Positions 11,900-24,858 of a DNA stretch of 64,000 nt are shown piece after piece. The number at the start of each line of letters is the position of its first letter. Position 1 is the stretch's first letter. The position numbers and the translations under genes were made by a program. The notes below the pieces were generated by a model, which ran no database searches, was not told the DNA's origin, and saw nothing but the letters and a program-made list of their open reading frames with translations. Source of the stretch: Albifimbria verrucaria (Eukaryota > Ascomycota > Sordariomycetes > Hypocreales > Stachybotryaceae); NCBI GenBank assembly GCA_020081605.1, contig JAHREC010000018.1, forward strand, positions 1,984,001-2,048,000, in the 5' to 3' direction.

Positions 11900-13559
11900 T
11901 GTGCCTTAGGTTTGGTGTATCGAGTTGGGAGCGGAGTTTGGGGAAACCCGGGGCGAGGCAATGCAACGTTGATAGCAGTTGGTATGGTAGAAGCAAGTTC
12001 CAACAATGACGGAGAGGTACGAAGGGGCGGATCAAAAATTGAGAAGCTCTGGCGGAGCATCCTGGTCTGTTGGAGCCAAGTAAAACCACCTAACCTAAAG
12101 CTAAAAAGTACAACAGATAACGGTTTTCCCAACCCCTTCAAGCGACCGGCATCCGAATCAAGCGTACTTTGTGCTGGAATCGGGTTACCTGCCATGATCG
12201 ATGGATCGTCTGCTTGCAGAGCTCGCATAGGCTTTGCGTTAGATGCTGTGATGGAAGGCTCTGCAGTCCGTCATCCAACTGCGCAGCGTCACCTGACCCG
12301 GTGCAGGCTCCGCCGCTGTCTGCGAGGACAAGGATAGGTGTTCCGGGGCTGCTTTCCGACACAGGGATGGTGAGTGAAATGCATGGATCGCTAATCAGAT
12401 GCATCTGTCAAACGATGGCGGCGGATTGAGGTGCGGTTCCTGGTAAACAAAAGCGAAGCATTGCCCACTAGTGACCCTCGACCTTCCCTAGTGGTTCAAA
12501 GGAGGGTTGATATGGCCAAAATGGACACGTTACAGCGTGAAAATGATAAAAACACCCAGTGATGCAAGGCGGGACGGCTCGCAGACCATGCCGTCGGCAA
12601 ATGCCAACCTTGTCGAGAGCAAACTCGCTTGACAAAGCGGCCAGTGAGGGCCCATCGAAACTGGGCAATGGTAGACGTCAGGTTGTCACCAACCCAGCTG
12701 GAATGCCCCGGCCTTGATCCTGCTTAACCATTACCTTATGTAACTGCATGGGAGGGTTATTGGTCGTATGTTGGCTCATGTGGTTCTGCCATCGTCTACT
12801 CTCCGCAACGTGCCTGCCCACTTTGTAGCCCGTTATAAATTCCCTTCACCCACATCTCCTCGGAGCTGGATGGGGAGGACCACAACTTGCCCGTACACGC
12901 GGGTGGAGGTCTCTCGATGAGCAGCACATATAGGCATCGGTCCGTGGTGTCTGGTGCTGTGATTCCCAGGACAAGCCGATCCTCGCTGTTCCCGATCCAC
13001 ACAGGGCCAGGGGTCGAGGGAACGGCAACACCATCCCGAGTCTGCCAAACAAGGCCGAGAGAAAGGCCCAGACCTGAGAGACGGAGGGTCGTCGATAGGT
13101 CGAGACATAGCGAGCAAGGACCGAGTGCGCCACACCCGGACTCGCTCCACTAAACCTTCTTCCAACCACGTCCAGCCCCCGAGGTCAGGCAGAGTTAGTA
13201 TGAAACGAAGCCCCTCCGTTTTGCAGATGATAATGGGAGGTGAGGTGAGCGAGTTGAGGTGAGGTGAGGTGAGGTGAGGTACGGAGGAAGGTACCATCCT
13301 CAGTGGTACATCATACACGCACCCACCAAACCACCCCTGTATCCATCAGACCCCACGGATCTCGTCAAGTTTCTTCATAAACATTCAGAACATGCCCGGG
13401 TTTGAGCATTCGCTGTGTGATTGCAAATAATTCTTTTGTTTCTCATTTGAAGCCTCGTCGCACCCCGTTGCGTCCCTCCTTGCTGATACAGCAGCGCTGA
13501 CCCCTTCCAATATCCTTGGCCCCTTCCTCGCACCCCCAGGTCAAGGACTATACCCTTGA
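11900..13559. other. Intergenic region, no gene recognised
   Basis: About 1.66 kb between the AIM41 start and the methyltransferase stop. It holds a (GAGGT)n tandem tract near 13236-13280. Several ORFs of 60-180 codons lie on both strands but overlap one another, have biased composition and match no family I know. Confidence 0.55.
13236..13280. repeat. (GAGGT)n minisatellite
   Basis: Tandem GAGGT/TGAGG units with one interrupted copy (GAGCGAGTT), about seven units, in the spacer between AIM41 and the methyltransferase. Confidence 0.85.
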
Positions 13560-15197
13560 TCAACGTCGCGGTTTTCGTCCAATACAAACGTATCTGTCCA
13601 TCACATCATCAGTCTTGCGCCCTCGAATTCGACTCTGCTTCTACTCACAACGGAAAATATGCCTGATAGGTTCACATGTCAGTGTTGCCTCTACGGCGTG
13701 GTGCCATCGTGGAGCAACTCACCTTGAACGCAGGATTGCCTGCTTCTGCCCTCGCCTCTTCCACCATTGCTTCAAAATCTTCAAACGGCATTCTGGATAC
13801 TCGTCATCTAGATGCACCGCACAGTCACCGTCTGGTGATATGGCACTTACCCTTGAAGTGAGTAATCGGATATAGACCTTGCGAGTAGAGCAATTGGCTG
13901 ACGTTTTCCTTGTTCGCTAGTCCGATTTCGTAGTCCCGAGCTTCTGTGTGGCATTTTCTGTCAGACGACATTCCCATGAGCGTATCGGCATATGGCATCG
14001 CCTGTCATACCACTTGACCACCCGCACATGGGGAGGGTGAGCAGCCGAGATTCGATCTCCACGAAGCCTGCACTTCGCATCCAGCCTGCGAGCTGCAAGG
14101 CTGCCCTCGGGTCTTTGTAAGGCTGCATCGCCCCGAGATAGCTCCTCGACCATCTCGACAGTGCATGATCTGCATCCGCGTTACGAGCGTCAGCAACTAT
14201 GTCCCCCAACTGGAGTTTTTGGCGAAAGTGTATACCTGGCGTCAACGTGCCATTATCAGACTGCGCGTTGAGGTATATCTCCACCATTTGGCACCAGCCC
14301 CCAGGCTTGAGCACTTTGAAGATGTCTCTGATATAACTGCGCCATCGGTTCGAGTGGATTCCGCCAGCCATCATTTGGCTATGCACGACATCGAAATAGT
14401 TACTCTCAAAGGTAAACCTTCGAAAACGTCAGTGGATCATTGCAAGCATAAGATCAACATCGAGACCGACCTACCTGCCGTTCAGATCATCCACCTGTAG
14501 GTCGAGATTGCTTGGAGGATACTCTGGCATTACGTGAGGGCTGACATCTATGCCCAAAACCTGAAAGCCGCTCCGTTAGCTACAGAAAATGGTGTTTCCA
14601 TCGTCAGGGCTTCAGGGTACGAAGGCCTGATGGTAAAGCTCTAGGAAATAACTCCGTATGGCGGTAGGGGTAAATTGCTTTGGTCGAAAATAGCTGGATG
14701 TTAGAGCTGAGATTGTCGACGTTGGCATTTGCCCGCAATCGGTATTCGGTACTAGCCTCGAAAGGATGCACAACAAGGGGACTAGGAACAGAACGCTTAC
14801 TTCGGCATCCGGGAACTGCTCTGCAACTTCAGCTGCCCAATCACCCGGTCCACATCCGCAATCCAGTATTCGTTTGGGCGAGCGCACGGGGGAATATCAG
14901 CCTGCCATCGAAAGCTCTGCTGAGCACACCATGCATGGACTCGAGACGGGAAATCTCGGCCTAGCAGGAGTCCTGGCTGCTTAGAAGGATCTGTTGGCGG
15001 AAGCAGAAGATGCCGACGTACCTGATCTACTGGAGCAAAGTATGTTCCATTCGTCACCGCATAGGACTGGTATCTTCGACCATGATAGTCTACCGTCTCG
15101 GCAAATGCCTCATCAAGAGGCACAGTTTGATCCCTATATGTGAGTTAGTGGCCCTCTATCAACGTTTGCTAAGGAGTATTACTGACTCCGAACTCAT
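13560..15197 (-). CDS. SAM-dependent methyltransferase, LaeA/UmtA-like
   Basis: Fungal class I methyltransferase of the LaeA/UmtA group, whose members act in secondary-metabolism regulation or tailoring. Family segments in order: YFAPVDQ, FDGRLIFP, the SAM motif KRILDCGCGPGDWAAEVAE, the acidic loop VLGIDVSPHVMPEYPPSNLD, FDVVHSQMMAGGI, VLKPGGWCQMVEIY, YKDPRAALQL, EIGLANKENV, AYFPL and YVCIGRKP. Ten exons fit GT..AG and phase: 15197-15187, 15133-15022, 14960-14801, 14560-14475, 14417-14236, 14169-14011, 13943-13851, 13792-13723, 13662-13649 and 13593-13560. The first exon (11 nt) is the weakest. The run at 14888-14892 appears two bases short and that at 13850-13852 one base short. About 310 aa. 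The target is unknown, and no other biosynthetic gene is adjacent. Confidence 0.85.
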
Positions 15198-18100
15198 CCT
15201 AGCCGTGAGGGTGGCTTGTTGACATAAACTGCACGGAAACTTCAAGAAGTGATCATTCACTTCAGAGGAGCATATAGCTATATCCTGGATCGACGGAGAG
15301 TGTCGTGCCAACTGGCTGCTTTAAGTCTGTGTTGCTATCTCGCTCTGGAAACCATGTGCTGACTCCCAAGTGTGGCCCTAGTCCACATTAAACAACAAGC
15401 TACCCTGGCACCGACAAACTTCTCTTATTATTTTGTTACGGGACCAAGCCCCTTCCTCACATGGGTTCAGGAGTGACACAGAAGAACTGAGAGAGGTGGT
15501 GCTGTTGCTTCCTGGGATCAGTGGGGACTCTTAGCCCAGTGACCCGGAGCTGATTGGAAAGGCTTGGTTTTTCTCGAATAAGTTGCCGATCCTGTGTCGT
15601 GAGTGTTTGTCAAGGACAATGGTGCTTGCTTTTTGGTTATTTATTTAGGCATCAGCTCAAGAAAAGGGCAAGACATCCATGTCTGGACGAAAGACGCAAG
15701 CCAGGACACGGTCCTAATATCCCACACCATCATATCTCTACCGAAAACCCGGGAATCAGTACCTTGGGCAATCCACCCTGTCTCACTGTATTTCACCGTC
15801 CCGGATGTGGGATTTGATCTCGCCAACAGCAACACATCGCTGCCCAAATCTTGTAGCCACAACGTCCCTTTACGGCCACCTACATTACTGGCGTATCTAC
15901 CTGCCATTGATGAACGTCCATTGCAGGACCGAAATTGGCAAACAAAACGCCCCATATACCCAGTTGCATGCGCAAGTCCGTCAATCATGCCTATCTGATT
16001 GGAGGGCAAAGTTTCTGCAGGTCTCCAGGTTCTCGGAAGTTCAGACAAGAGCCAGGGTTTGCGCCATCCCGCCCTTATCAGACACGTTGGGAGCCTACAG
16101 GGAACCTACAGGGACAAATGATTTACAGACCACACATAAATTGCTATGCTTTTGGCCGAGTACCGATAATAGGAAATGGCGGCCCAGCCACGGCCGGGGA
16201 ATCATGAATATACGGACTTCTCCCGTCTGGAGCCCCAGCCTTTAGCCCAGCCAAGCAACCTCCGACAGGGTCAGAGAGGCAGTGTGACACATCAGAAGGG
16301 TCGCGATGCAGGTAACGCCCACCCCGTCTCATCCATGACGTTGTACAGGACTAGCGGACGGGACTGCGTCCCCGTGGAGCGGTTCTGTCTACGCTAGACT
16401 CTGGCAGTCGTGTCCATACCGGGAACGTGGATTTGGGACATGGGGAGATGTCCAGGCTTATGGACTTGACTGCCCGGAAGCTGACAGCCGTGCAGATTGC
16501 CCAACCCACGATTTGAGCCGGAATCTCTTGCGCAGGCATTACGCACATCTTTCAGGTGGCTGAACGCCCCTTGCTTATTCTCGCAAGTGTGCCCTATGGC
16601 AGATCAAGTGGCCTTTGACACGGAGGCCTGCTTCCACATGAGGATCTTTTGATGGGGCCCATGAGCATGGGTAGGTCCACATGCTGGAAAATCGGGCCAC
16701 TTGAGACCGGATCAAGGGTGCTTGATGAATAGACAGGAGGACGGTGCCATGACCCTCTGCTAATAATTTCCAGTGCCGACTCACCGCCTCGCCTCGCCTT
16801 TGTTGTGCCACGCTAACTGCTCTATCTCCAGTATTTGGTGCTAATTCTTGAGCTACAAAGCGCACAAGAACGGCCCATGAGGTGTCCCTGCAGGCACATG
16901 GCTCGAACCATCCGCATTCAAGCGGCCAACACCTAGCCAACACCCTGTAAGAACCGCTGACGGCTTGCCTATTCTGGGTCAACTTGACCCTAATGAGTTA
17001 AGCGATGTTTCTACTAAGAGAACGACTATCCAGATGTCTTCGGAGGGTGGCATCCACAGACTCAAAGACGTGATACCGAATAGATGCCGAGAGCAACGTC
17101 GATGTTGCGACGGAGGCGTTGGCTTGAGCCCCTCTCCTTACTTGATACACCACGAGCACACGCCCGTCCGAAGTATGTGGTCCGCGCAACGTAACCATCC
17201 AAGAAGCGGGAGGTTTCTTCGCTCTCCACAATGCCTGCAAGACCAGATGTAAATGGTACGGCCTGCCCGAAGAGCCCATCAGTGAATCCCTGTCCAAATC
17301 CCTAGCCCCACAAGAACTGCATGTTTTCCCATGGGAGACCAGGTAGGCGGTTCAAGAGAGTGGTTACGTCGCTTAGCATGGCACGGACACGGACTGATGA
17401 GATACAAGACGTTGGCGAGCAGGCAAGAATAGCCAAACCAAGGTGGGAGTGAAACACGGATGCACGAAACCGCTTCCTAGCAGCTTGGGGAGAGAAGAGA
17501 ACCCAACGGGGAGTTAGTGGCTTGCTATTGTACAGGGCAAGGGCCATGATGGGCGCAATACTGGTCAGGAGATTAACGGATGCAGTAGTATATCAAAAGC
17601 ATCGTGTTACATTAGGAGCTACATTTCCGAACAGTCCGTAATTTCTGGTCCGCAGCCAATGGCGCCAGATGGCCTGTTCACCCTCATCGGCAGTGTTGTC
17701 ACCAGGGTGGTAGCTTTGAAGTATCAAGCCGACGATGCTGACTACTGCACGTCAGAACAAGACGAATGCTACAGCACGGCCAGTCGTGCAGGATTTCGAA
17801 GCTAGTGATATCCCTGCCAGCTGACATGCCTAGTGTGGAACATTCCAAGGGAGCAAGAATGGCACGGACTTCGAAAGAATGCGCCATCCACTTTTCAAGG
17901 TGGTGAATTTTCACCGTTGTGCTGGGTGGAACAGGGGTAGACCCGGCTCCAGCCCCTTTGCCGAACCAGACTCTCGGTATCAGCTCCCAGATACTCGGGT
18001 TGCGCTTGTTGTCTCGCCCCGTGCCATGGTATGGCTCATTGGAGACACGGTTAGACACCCTCATCTCACGGCCCATAGCCGAGGCCAGCGGATGAGACTA

Positions 18101-18756
18101 ACCTGAATCTTTACCTCCGTCAGCCTCTACCTATCAAAGACATCAGTGAGACTAGTGAGAGGTGACCGGCTGGCAGGCTGACTGATTCTGCATCATGGGT
18201 GGCGCGCGCATAGACAGAATGAAGATCCCAGAAAATGTGAAATGGGGATGCTCAGCGGATGAAACGCGGCCTGTCATGGGCCCCAACACGTTCCCTCCCC
18301 ACCGGCATCTCAAGGTGGCCGAAAACCGACGACGCACGCCACCGCCAGCTTAGAACGAATGCAAGCACCTGCGCCAGCATTGCCAACTTCACCATTTTGA
18401 GGTTGTGAAGCCGACAGTTTGGTTCAGCCGAGCGACGTAACCATGTCAGCTACTGCGGGCGGTACGCTACATGCAGCCCCGGAGGGAACTTAATCTCACA
18501 GATCCATGTAAAGAACTTCTGACAAAACCAAAGGATTGGGAAGCATTGGCATTACGGCGAAGGGGGCAAGGGTGTCGCCAGCCAGGGCGTCGATGCAAGG
18601 GCAGCCGGCAGGCTCAGGCCAGCAACCCTCCTTGAAGCGTCACTAAAAACAACGACAGCATCACATGTTCTTGGCTTGATTAACTGGTTGCCCGGTTGTT
18701 GATCCTATTGGAGAAGTAGGAGGGTGACGTGAGTAACTATCGTACATGGGAGTTTC
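15198..18756. other. Long gene-poor region
   Basis: About 3.6 kb with no recognisable protein on either strand. ORFs up to about 145 codons are present but overlap in different frames. None shows a known motif, a plausible splice-joined extension, or the frame-restoration pattern seen in the genuine genes. No terminal repeats, target duplications or transposase or reverse-transcriptase motifs were seen. It could be spacer, long UTR sequence, a noncoding RNA locus, or thoroughly decayed mobile DNA; the sequence alone does not decide. Confidence 0.5.
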
Positions 18757-21210
18757 CTAACACCAAGTGAAAACCGGATTGCTTTTTACTGTTTCCAACC
18801 GCTCCACGATGACCTTCCGCTGAAGCCCCATCTGACCCTCCGCCGCAGCGTAGCCCAAGTCGCCCTCTAGATCGTCGCCGTAGAGTTGCTGAGCTATGCT
18901 ACCGCTGCCACTGCTACGGCGCCGCGCAGCAGCCGCGGCGTATGAGTATCGTCGTTGATGACGACCCTGGTTCTGCTGCCTAGCTGGCTCGTACATGTTG
19001 AGGGCACGCGCCGATGAATGATGACCCCAGCCCCGTCTGTTCTGGTGTGCGATGACGTGTCTGCGAAGCTGTCACCAGGCGTTTGTGGCGCTGCGCCGAG
19101 AATGCCAGAGCTGCTCAGCGCAGGTTCGTTCGGAGAGCGTGCTGAATCTTCTGTAGGTGTGGTGATCTCAAAGCGCCCTGGGTGTGGCATTTCCGCGGGG
19201 GCACTAGCAAACCCAAGAAGATCCTCAATAGGAACGTGCTTAGTCGGTGCGGAACTGGCGATATCTATCTCGTCGATGGACGGCCTCATAGCAGTATCCC
19301 CCGTTGTAGCTCTGAAGATGTCATGCGCATAGGGACGGCAACAGGAACATCGACGAGATCATCCCATACGCACACCTTGGGGCGGCGTGTCAACTCTAGA
19401 GGGCCGTGATCGGGCGTCTTAAGAGCCTCCACTACGTTCCAGGCCTGGCCTTTCATCACGGCTATCTGCTTCGCAAACATGCGTTCTTGAAAGTCCTCAT
19501 CTAGCTGGAATACACGTTTCAAAGCTAGTTGTGTTTCGCTCCACCAAGTGGTAGATGTGAGTAACGGCAAGAAATGGTCCCTAGTCTTCTGTGAAAACGG
19601 TCTGCCAATAAGATCAACAGGAAGAAAGAGCCAGCCGAAGGGAAACTGTATGATAAGTTAGCAATTGCGCCACAAGCTCGCAAATATGGTCGTTTTACCT
19701 TCTCCAAGCATCAGGATGCTTCCACGGCCACGATAGAGAATTGTCTATGGCGCCGACTACCATCTTTGGGCCCTTTCCTCCTCCTTGTTCTCGCCTGGAC
19801 GCGTTCATTGGTAGCGGGCTCCTGTATGGATTGGCGGCTCGAGTTGCTGATGCTGGCATCTGTGAGAGGTCGACCGGTCGGGGTCCCTCGTGAGAATCAT
19901 CGTTATCTTCGAACACCGTATCCATGTTGAATTGCGTAGGATCCGATGCTATTGTGGCAGTTTCTGTTTCCCAGTCGACCTTTATCATCCAGTTATCCAA
20001 ACCACGATCCGTGTTTCTCATGATGTAGTCGAGAATGACGAGCTTCTCAAGTTCTTCACGAAGTGATTGCTTGAGGTTCTCTGTCCAAGCGAAATGTGAT
20101 GGCCCCAAGGGAGTATGCTCTTGATTATTACTTTCATCATCGCTAGAGGCTTCGTCGCTGGGCGATGCCGTGTTGGACGGGCGACAACTATCGGCCCATG
20201 TACGTTTCTTGCTACGACGAGAGTCGTTGGTGCGGAAGCCTGACCAGTACTGATCGGGCCATGGGTGCTCTCTCAAGAAGACGTTGGCATCTTTAAAACC
20301 TTTCAAGAAGACCTGGAAGCTGCCTGGCTTAGCAGGAAGCGCTTTTCTCTTCTTCTGGAACTTGCGACGGTCCCAGAAGGGATAGTGGAATGACTTGGAT
20401 GACAGCCAAACAACATCAGTGTATGGAACCAGGCCGGTGCGCAGCTGGCAATCTAGAACATATGCCGCGGCCTCGCTTACGTACGAGAGATTGGGAATAA
20501 GGCTAATGTCAACCGTAAGCGAAGGTTCCAAGTGGTTCAGCGTGTCACACATACCAGGCTCGCCCGAAGCAGCAGGGAACAAGTTTCTGTGAATCCACTT
20601 GTTCCATTTGGGGTTTCCTGCTGCATATGGCTCCTCATCCTTGGGTTTGAAGACACCTACGATCTTGCCATCAGGATTACGAGCGAAGTAGCTACCGGAG
20701 CTGCCTTGGGAGATCATGCTGGGGTGTATCTCTTGGCTAATGGCAACACGGACACTGTCAACAATCGCCTCAAATTCCTCTTTGGACATGACGCCGGACA
20801 GCGGAGCTGCCATGGCCTCGGCGGTGATGGGCCGCACACCATCCGGTGGTTGGAAGACAGAGTATTGTATTTCCAAGCGCTCGTCTTCACCCGACGAATT
20901 CTTTTCCCGACGTTTGAATTTGGCCGCAATCTCATCTGCCCAACGTTCTAGACGAGCATTGATAGCTTTGAGGTCTACACCGGAGCCACTTCCGACGCGC
21001 CTTCGGAATTTTGGCCTTGAGGGGCACCCTCGGGCTGGCCATCCCGGAGCGGTGACGAGGCTGCGTAGTGATCTGGGCATAGCGCGGAGCTGCTGCAGGC
21101 TGAAGAGAGGCGGACGAGTGGGCAAGAGGATCGTCGTCGGAGTCATCGCTGAAATCATCAACCTGAGCTAGGCGCTCGTAGCCAGTCGTGGCAGGTCGGC
21201 CGCGCGGCAT
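18757..21210 (-). CDS. LSB6: Type II phosphatidylinositol 4-kinase LSB6
   Basis: Phosphorylates phosphatidylinositol to PI4P on vacuolar and plasma membranes. Exons: 21210-20555 (starts MPRGRPATTGYERL), 20502-19699 and 19645-18757, with GTATGT and GTAAAA donors. Landmarks: VDLKAINARLERWADEIAAKF; the nucleotide-binding segment SQGSSGSYFARNPDGKIVGV followed by FKPKDEEPY; the catalytic segment YIMRNTDRGLDNWMIK; and VGAIDNSLSWPWKHPD leading into FPFGWLFLP after intron 2. The C-terminal tail is Ser/Thr-rich with a late Arg/Ala-rich stretch. Frame breaks at about 21013-21020 (needs two extra bases or one fewer), 20575-20577, 19298-19302 and 19031-19034 are each in or next to a homopolymer. About 780 aa, consistent with fungal LSB6. 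Confidence 0.92.
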
Positions 21211-23301
21211 GGTTGAGTCGTGTAAGAGAAAATAAAGAGAAGGTCGGAGGGCAAGCGAGCGTTACTTCGTCTATGGGTGTATGGAACGACTGGTGCCTAG
21301 GCTCGGTGAATGGAAGGACGACGGGCCACGAGGCGAAGGGAAATAGAGCTCCAGGCTCCAACAACAAGAACAGCAAACCGCCAATGGCCAAGGAGAGAAA
21401 GACAGGCTCGAAAGTCTAAACGGAAAGAAAAAGGAGAGCGTCGAATGGGTGGTGGAAGGGCGTCAACAGCCACTCATGGTTTTAGAGGTAAGGCTGGGAG
21501 CTTCGAAAATGACCGTGCTGACGATGAACGTGGAACCCTGCGGTCGAGGGATGAAGTCGCTTCTCACATGGGCTTTCGCGTGTCTCTATGACGGAATTCG
21601 GAGGGAGACGCACCCTTGCCCACCGGAACGGAGCACTGAAGCGCCGAAGGCTCTGCTCTGCTGTAGAAGCACAGTAGAAGTTTACTTTGGACTTACCTTA
21701 GGTAAGGCAAAGAAAGGTAAGGTACCTAAGATAAGATATGCACCCTTCCAAGGGCCCCTCGCTCAGGTACTGCAAGTAACTCTGCAGGAAGAGCGAGTAC
21801 CTTGATAACGCCCTCAAGGACTAGCCCTCCTAGAGGGTGGGTACCTGCTATTTCAGGTGCTGTGCAGAGTACAGTACTTGTGCGAATACAGCGCTGACGA
21901 TAACGAACGTTGGATTAACGACGTGCACAACCAAGGAACCCTCGGGATTGGATAAGCAAACGGCCTTTGCCAGCTCCTTGGTGTTCCATGATGATTTGCA
22001 GTTGGATCGACGCCATAGTTCAGGCAGTATTTATGTCTAATGGGGATCTTGCTTCCTCTCTGGATTTGTAGTCGACGGGTTCAACGGTCTTCACAATACC
22101 CAAGGTACAAGTGCATAAGATACGACGGGATCAGCCCCAGCATGAACTTCATTTTACTGTACACGCAGGACGGACAAGGTAAGATGTCAGCAATATTTGG
22201 TACGCCGGCTTTCTTCCGCTTGGTCAGGCCACCTGCACAAGAGCACAAACGAGGCCAGTTGGTGGGTGACGGGACGCTTACGTCGCACAGTGGCCGTTCC
22301 TACTATTAGCAACCAGCGACGAACGATACGATGATGATGATGATGACGGCCAAGGTAGGCGGAGGAGTCATCCTAAAGCGCAAAGCTTAACAGAGTACCG
22401 CGTCTCACCACCGACACCACCTCAAGGCACCCGAGCGAAGAGACGTGGGAAAAGCATGACGACTTGCCGGCAGCCGGATGTTTGTGCTCCACTGCCACGC
22501 CTCGCAACCCCTTTCGTTTGACTCGAATCCTGGCCGCCTGCTGCCTTATGGCCACGGTCCATGGTCCACGGTCCAAAAGGTCTAGTGTCTAGTGTGTGTG
22601 TGTGTCTGCTCGCTGCTGGCTCGGAGGCGGTTGGCTGGCTAAGGCGTCCAGCCGTGGCTGCTTGGCGATGTGTTGTTGCAGGACGGTTTGACCACGGCTG
22701 CTGTGCACCGGCCACTTCACCCTAAAGCCTGCGGCCGAAGGATTGATGGCTTCGAAATCCGAGGGCATGCCTTGGATCCGCGTTGCCTACCTACCAACAA
22801 GGTTTGGGCCGACGCATGGCTTAAGGTTGTGGTTGTTTTGCTTGGGGCTTTGGTGCTGCACCCATTCCTGTCGCATAACATTGGCCAGGTGACTGACGGG
22901 GAGCTTGGGAGCATCCTAGGACGAGGGATGATCACCCCCTCCCCCTCCCTTTGCTTCTCCCTGCTTGTTTGATAATCAGATTCCATTTCGTACGTAGCCT
23001 AGACTCTGGTGAATCATGCCGGCCAGGGTAGGGCGCCTTTCTAAATCATGGCTCCCCTTACGGTGGTTTGTACAAATGCCACACGCCCGTCCAAAACTTT
23101 CTTTCGCTTTCTCTTCCACCCTCACAGAGACTCTTCATAAATAGAATCTAAAACCCCAGCAGGCTCTGGATCGATCTGGGTCATTTCCCTAGCTTTCCAT
23201 TAAACATTTCTTCATCCTTCCAATACAACGAGGAACGGCTTCTGCCATTCAATTTTCGTTTCATCCGGTCGTTTGTTTCAATACCAAGTGCAGGCACCAC
23301 C
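21211..23301. other. Divergent intergenic region
   Basis: About 2.1 kb between LSB6 (-) and the Arg/Ser-rich ORF (+). It contains several GGTACC/CTTACC-type palindromic motifs at about 21690-21845. No coding feature is supported within it. Confidence 0.5.
22980..23301 (+). promoter_or_regulatory. Probable promoter and 5' leader of the Arg/Ser-rich ORF
   Basis: The 300 bp before the ATG at 23302 include a TATA-like CATAAATAG at about 23136 and then a long pyrimidine-rich leader with the translation context ACCACCATGA. This is the layout of an expressed fungal gene and the main support for the start codon. Confidence 0.45.
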
Positions 23302-23766
23302 ATGACCGTCGTTGTCGAGACCGGTGCCTCATCCCATGAGGTTTCCGTCGTGGTTTCGCCCGTGGCAGACCACGATCTCGGTCGAGGACGCAAGAGGGAT
23401 CGCAGTCAGACAAGGGCCAGCAGCCATTCCATCCGGGCCGATGAATCCAGCACGCTCCGGGGCCGCTCCCGTCGACGAGCCACTTCACCCTTCGCCCAGC
23501 CCTCCCGAAGCTCTACGCCATCCCTGATGTCTCCTACCAGACAGCTCCTCCTTCACAATCGTCTGCGAGACACTCGTCGTGAGCATTGCCCTTCCAGGAA
23601 GCAATCGCCTACAGGTCGTCCTGTTCTGCAGCGACGACGGCAGAGGTCCCGTAGCCGTAGCCGAAGCCGGGGCCCCGAGCCGACCTTGAACTACACCGTG
23701 GCATTGACCACTCCTCCAGCCTTCGGCACGAAGTGCTTGTTGACGACGGAAACATTGCACACGTGA
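23302..23766 (+). CDS. Arg/Ser-rich hypothetical protein
   Basis: I do not recognise a family. The 154-residue frame starts MTVVVETGASSHEVSVVVSP and becomes Arg/Ser-rich, with a short SRSRSRSR stretch near residue 125. There are no membrane segments, signal peptide or cysteines in a motif. It is supported by a promoter-like upstream region, a good Kozak context, and a single continuous frame in sequence where competing frames close sooner. Given the homopolymer errors elsewhere in the window, the true C-terminus could lie in another frame. RS-rich composition would suit a nuclear or RNA-associated protein, but that is a guess. Confidence 0.45.
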   Translation: MTVVVETGASSHEVSVVVSPVADHDLGRGRKRDRSQTRASSHSIRADESSTLRGRSRRRATSPFAQPSRSSTPSLMSPTRQLLLHNRLRDTRREHCPSRKQSPTGRPVLQRRRQRSRSRSRSRGPEPTLNYTVALTTPPAFGTKCLLTTETLHT

Positions 23767-24858
23767 CGGAAGCCGTCCATGTATCTTGACAAGGACGGGC
23801 AATGGTTTTACGCTGGGGCCGTTGGCCATTGGCTTGCGATCTGCTTAATTCGAATTGACGAGAAAGATACCATTATGCATTTAACTGTACATGAGAGGAG
23901 CCTGGCAGGCGCAAGCGAAATGGCATCGCGTTTATTGTATTTCTATCCAGACCTCTATTTACGATTTACATGAGAAACTCGGGCTGAAAGGAAAATGAGA
24001 GGATAAAAAAACAGGAAACCCTCAAAGACCCTGTGGTTTGAGGAGGCATATCTAGCTGGGCCATGGCGTTGGACATGCATGTCTTGTAACTCTTGCTGCA
24101 GCTTTACAATGAATCACGTAAACCCATGACGCTGGACTCAATGAGAAGTAGTGTGACCTGATGGATGGAGCCCAATGCATCCTATGTTGAATCCTCACTT
24201 CCCCTTCTCCCACTTTCACTAAACACGGACGCAATAGCAAAGGTTATCATGCATCACAGTTGCATGCATTCATCTCTCAAACCAAGGAAGATGCTACCCT
24301 TGATGGTGCATGAGGTCTGATAAAGCAGGGTACCTCTTATCGATACAGCACGCTGATAAAGGGCGGATGAGGCGGTTGATAAAGGGATTTGGTAGGTACT
24401 TTGGACCCATTCGAGGTACCTAGAGATGGTAAAATCGTACCACCTCGGCCTAGGATTCTGTGCTAGCGTTACCACTTTTCATGTACCTGCAAGTCTTTTG
24501 AAGACCACCCGAACCTCCAGTATCCTTAGCTCACGACTTTTTTTCCTGACCTTCATAAACACATTGAAGCCCGCTATCCTTGCCACACTCCGGCTCGGCC
24601 TTGTACTATATATCGCTCTCATGCTTTCTCTGTATTTGTACCCCTACCTCCGGCTATTCTAACGATATTGCGGTCGCTTCGTGGCCATTGATCTCACACC
24701 ATTTCACGGCCGGATCTGGGTCCCTTTGGACGGCTCCTCACATCGCGCCACGCTGCTTCACCTCATCCGTCCTTCGCCATCAAGCAGAATGCGAGCTTCG
24801 CTATCCTCGTGTCCCTGATTCGAAGCTATCAGTCCTCTCCGAGGCGCCTGGCCAACCA
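23767..24858. other. Intergenic region upstream of the PPR gene
   Basis: About 1.1 kb. Contains GGTACC-type palindromes at about 24330-24420. The reading frame of the PPR gene is open back to about 24580, but the ATG at 24859 gives a proper presequence and is preferred as the start. Confidence 0.5.

Noticed and set aside
12833..13318. Overlapping ORFs of 107-161 codons on the minus strand
   Set aside because: They overlap in conflicting frames, include the GAGGT repeat region, and show no domain or family-like composition.
13560..15197. Secondary-metabolite gene cluster around the methyltransferase
   Set aside because: No polyketide synthase, peptide synthetase, terpene cyclase, P450 or pathway transporter was seen within the window.
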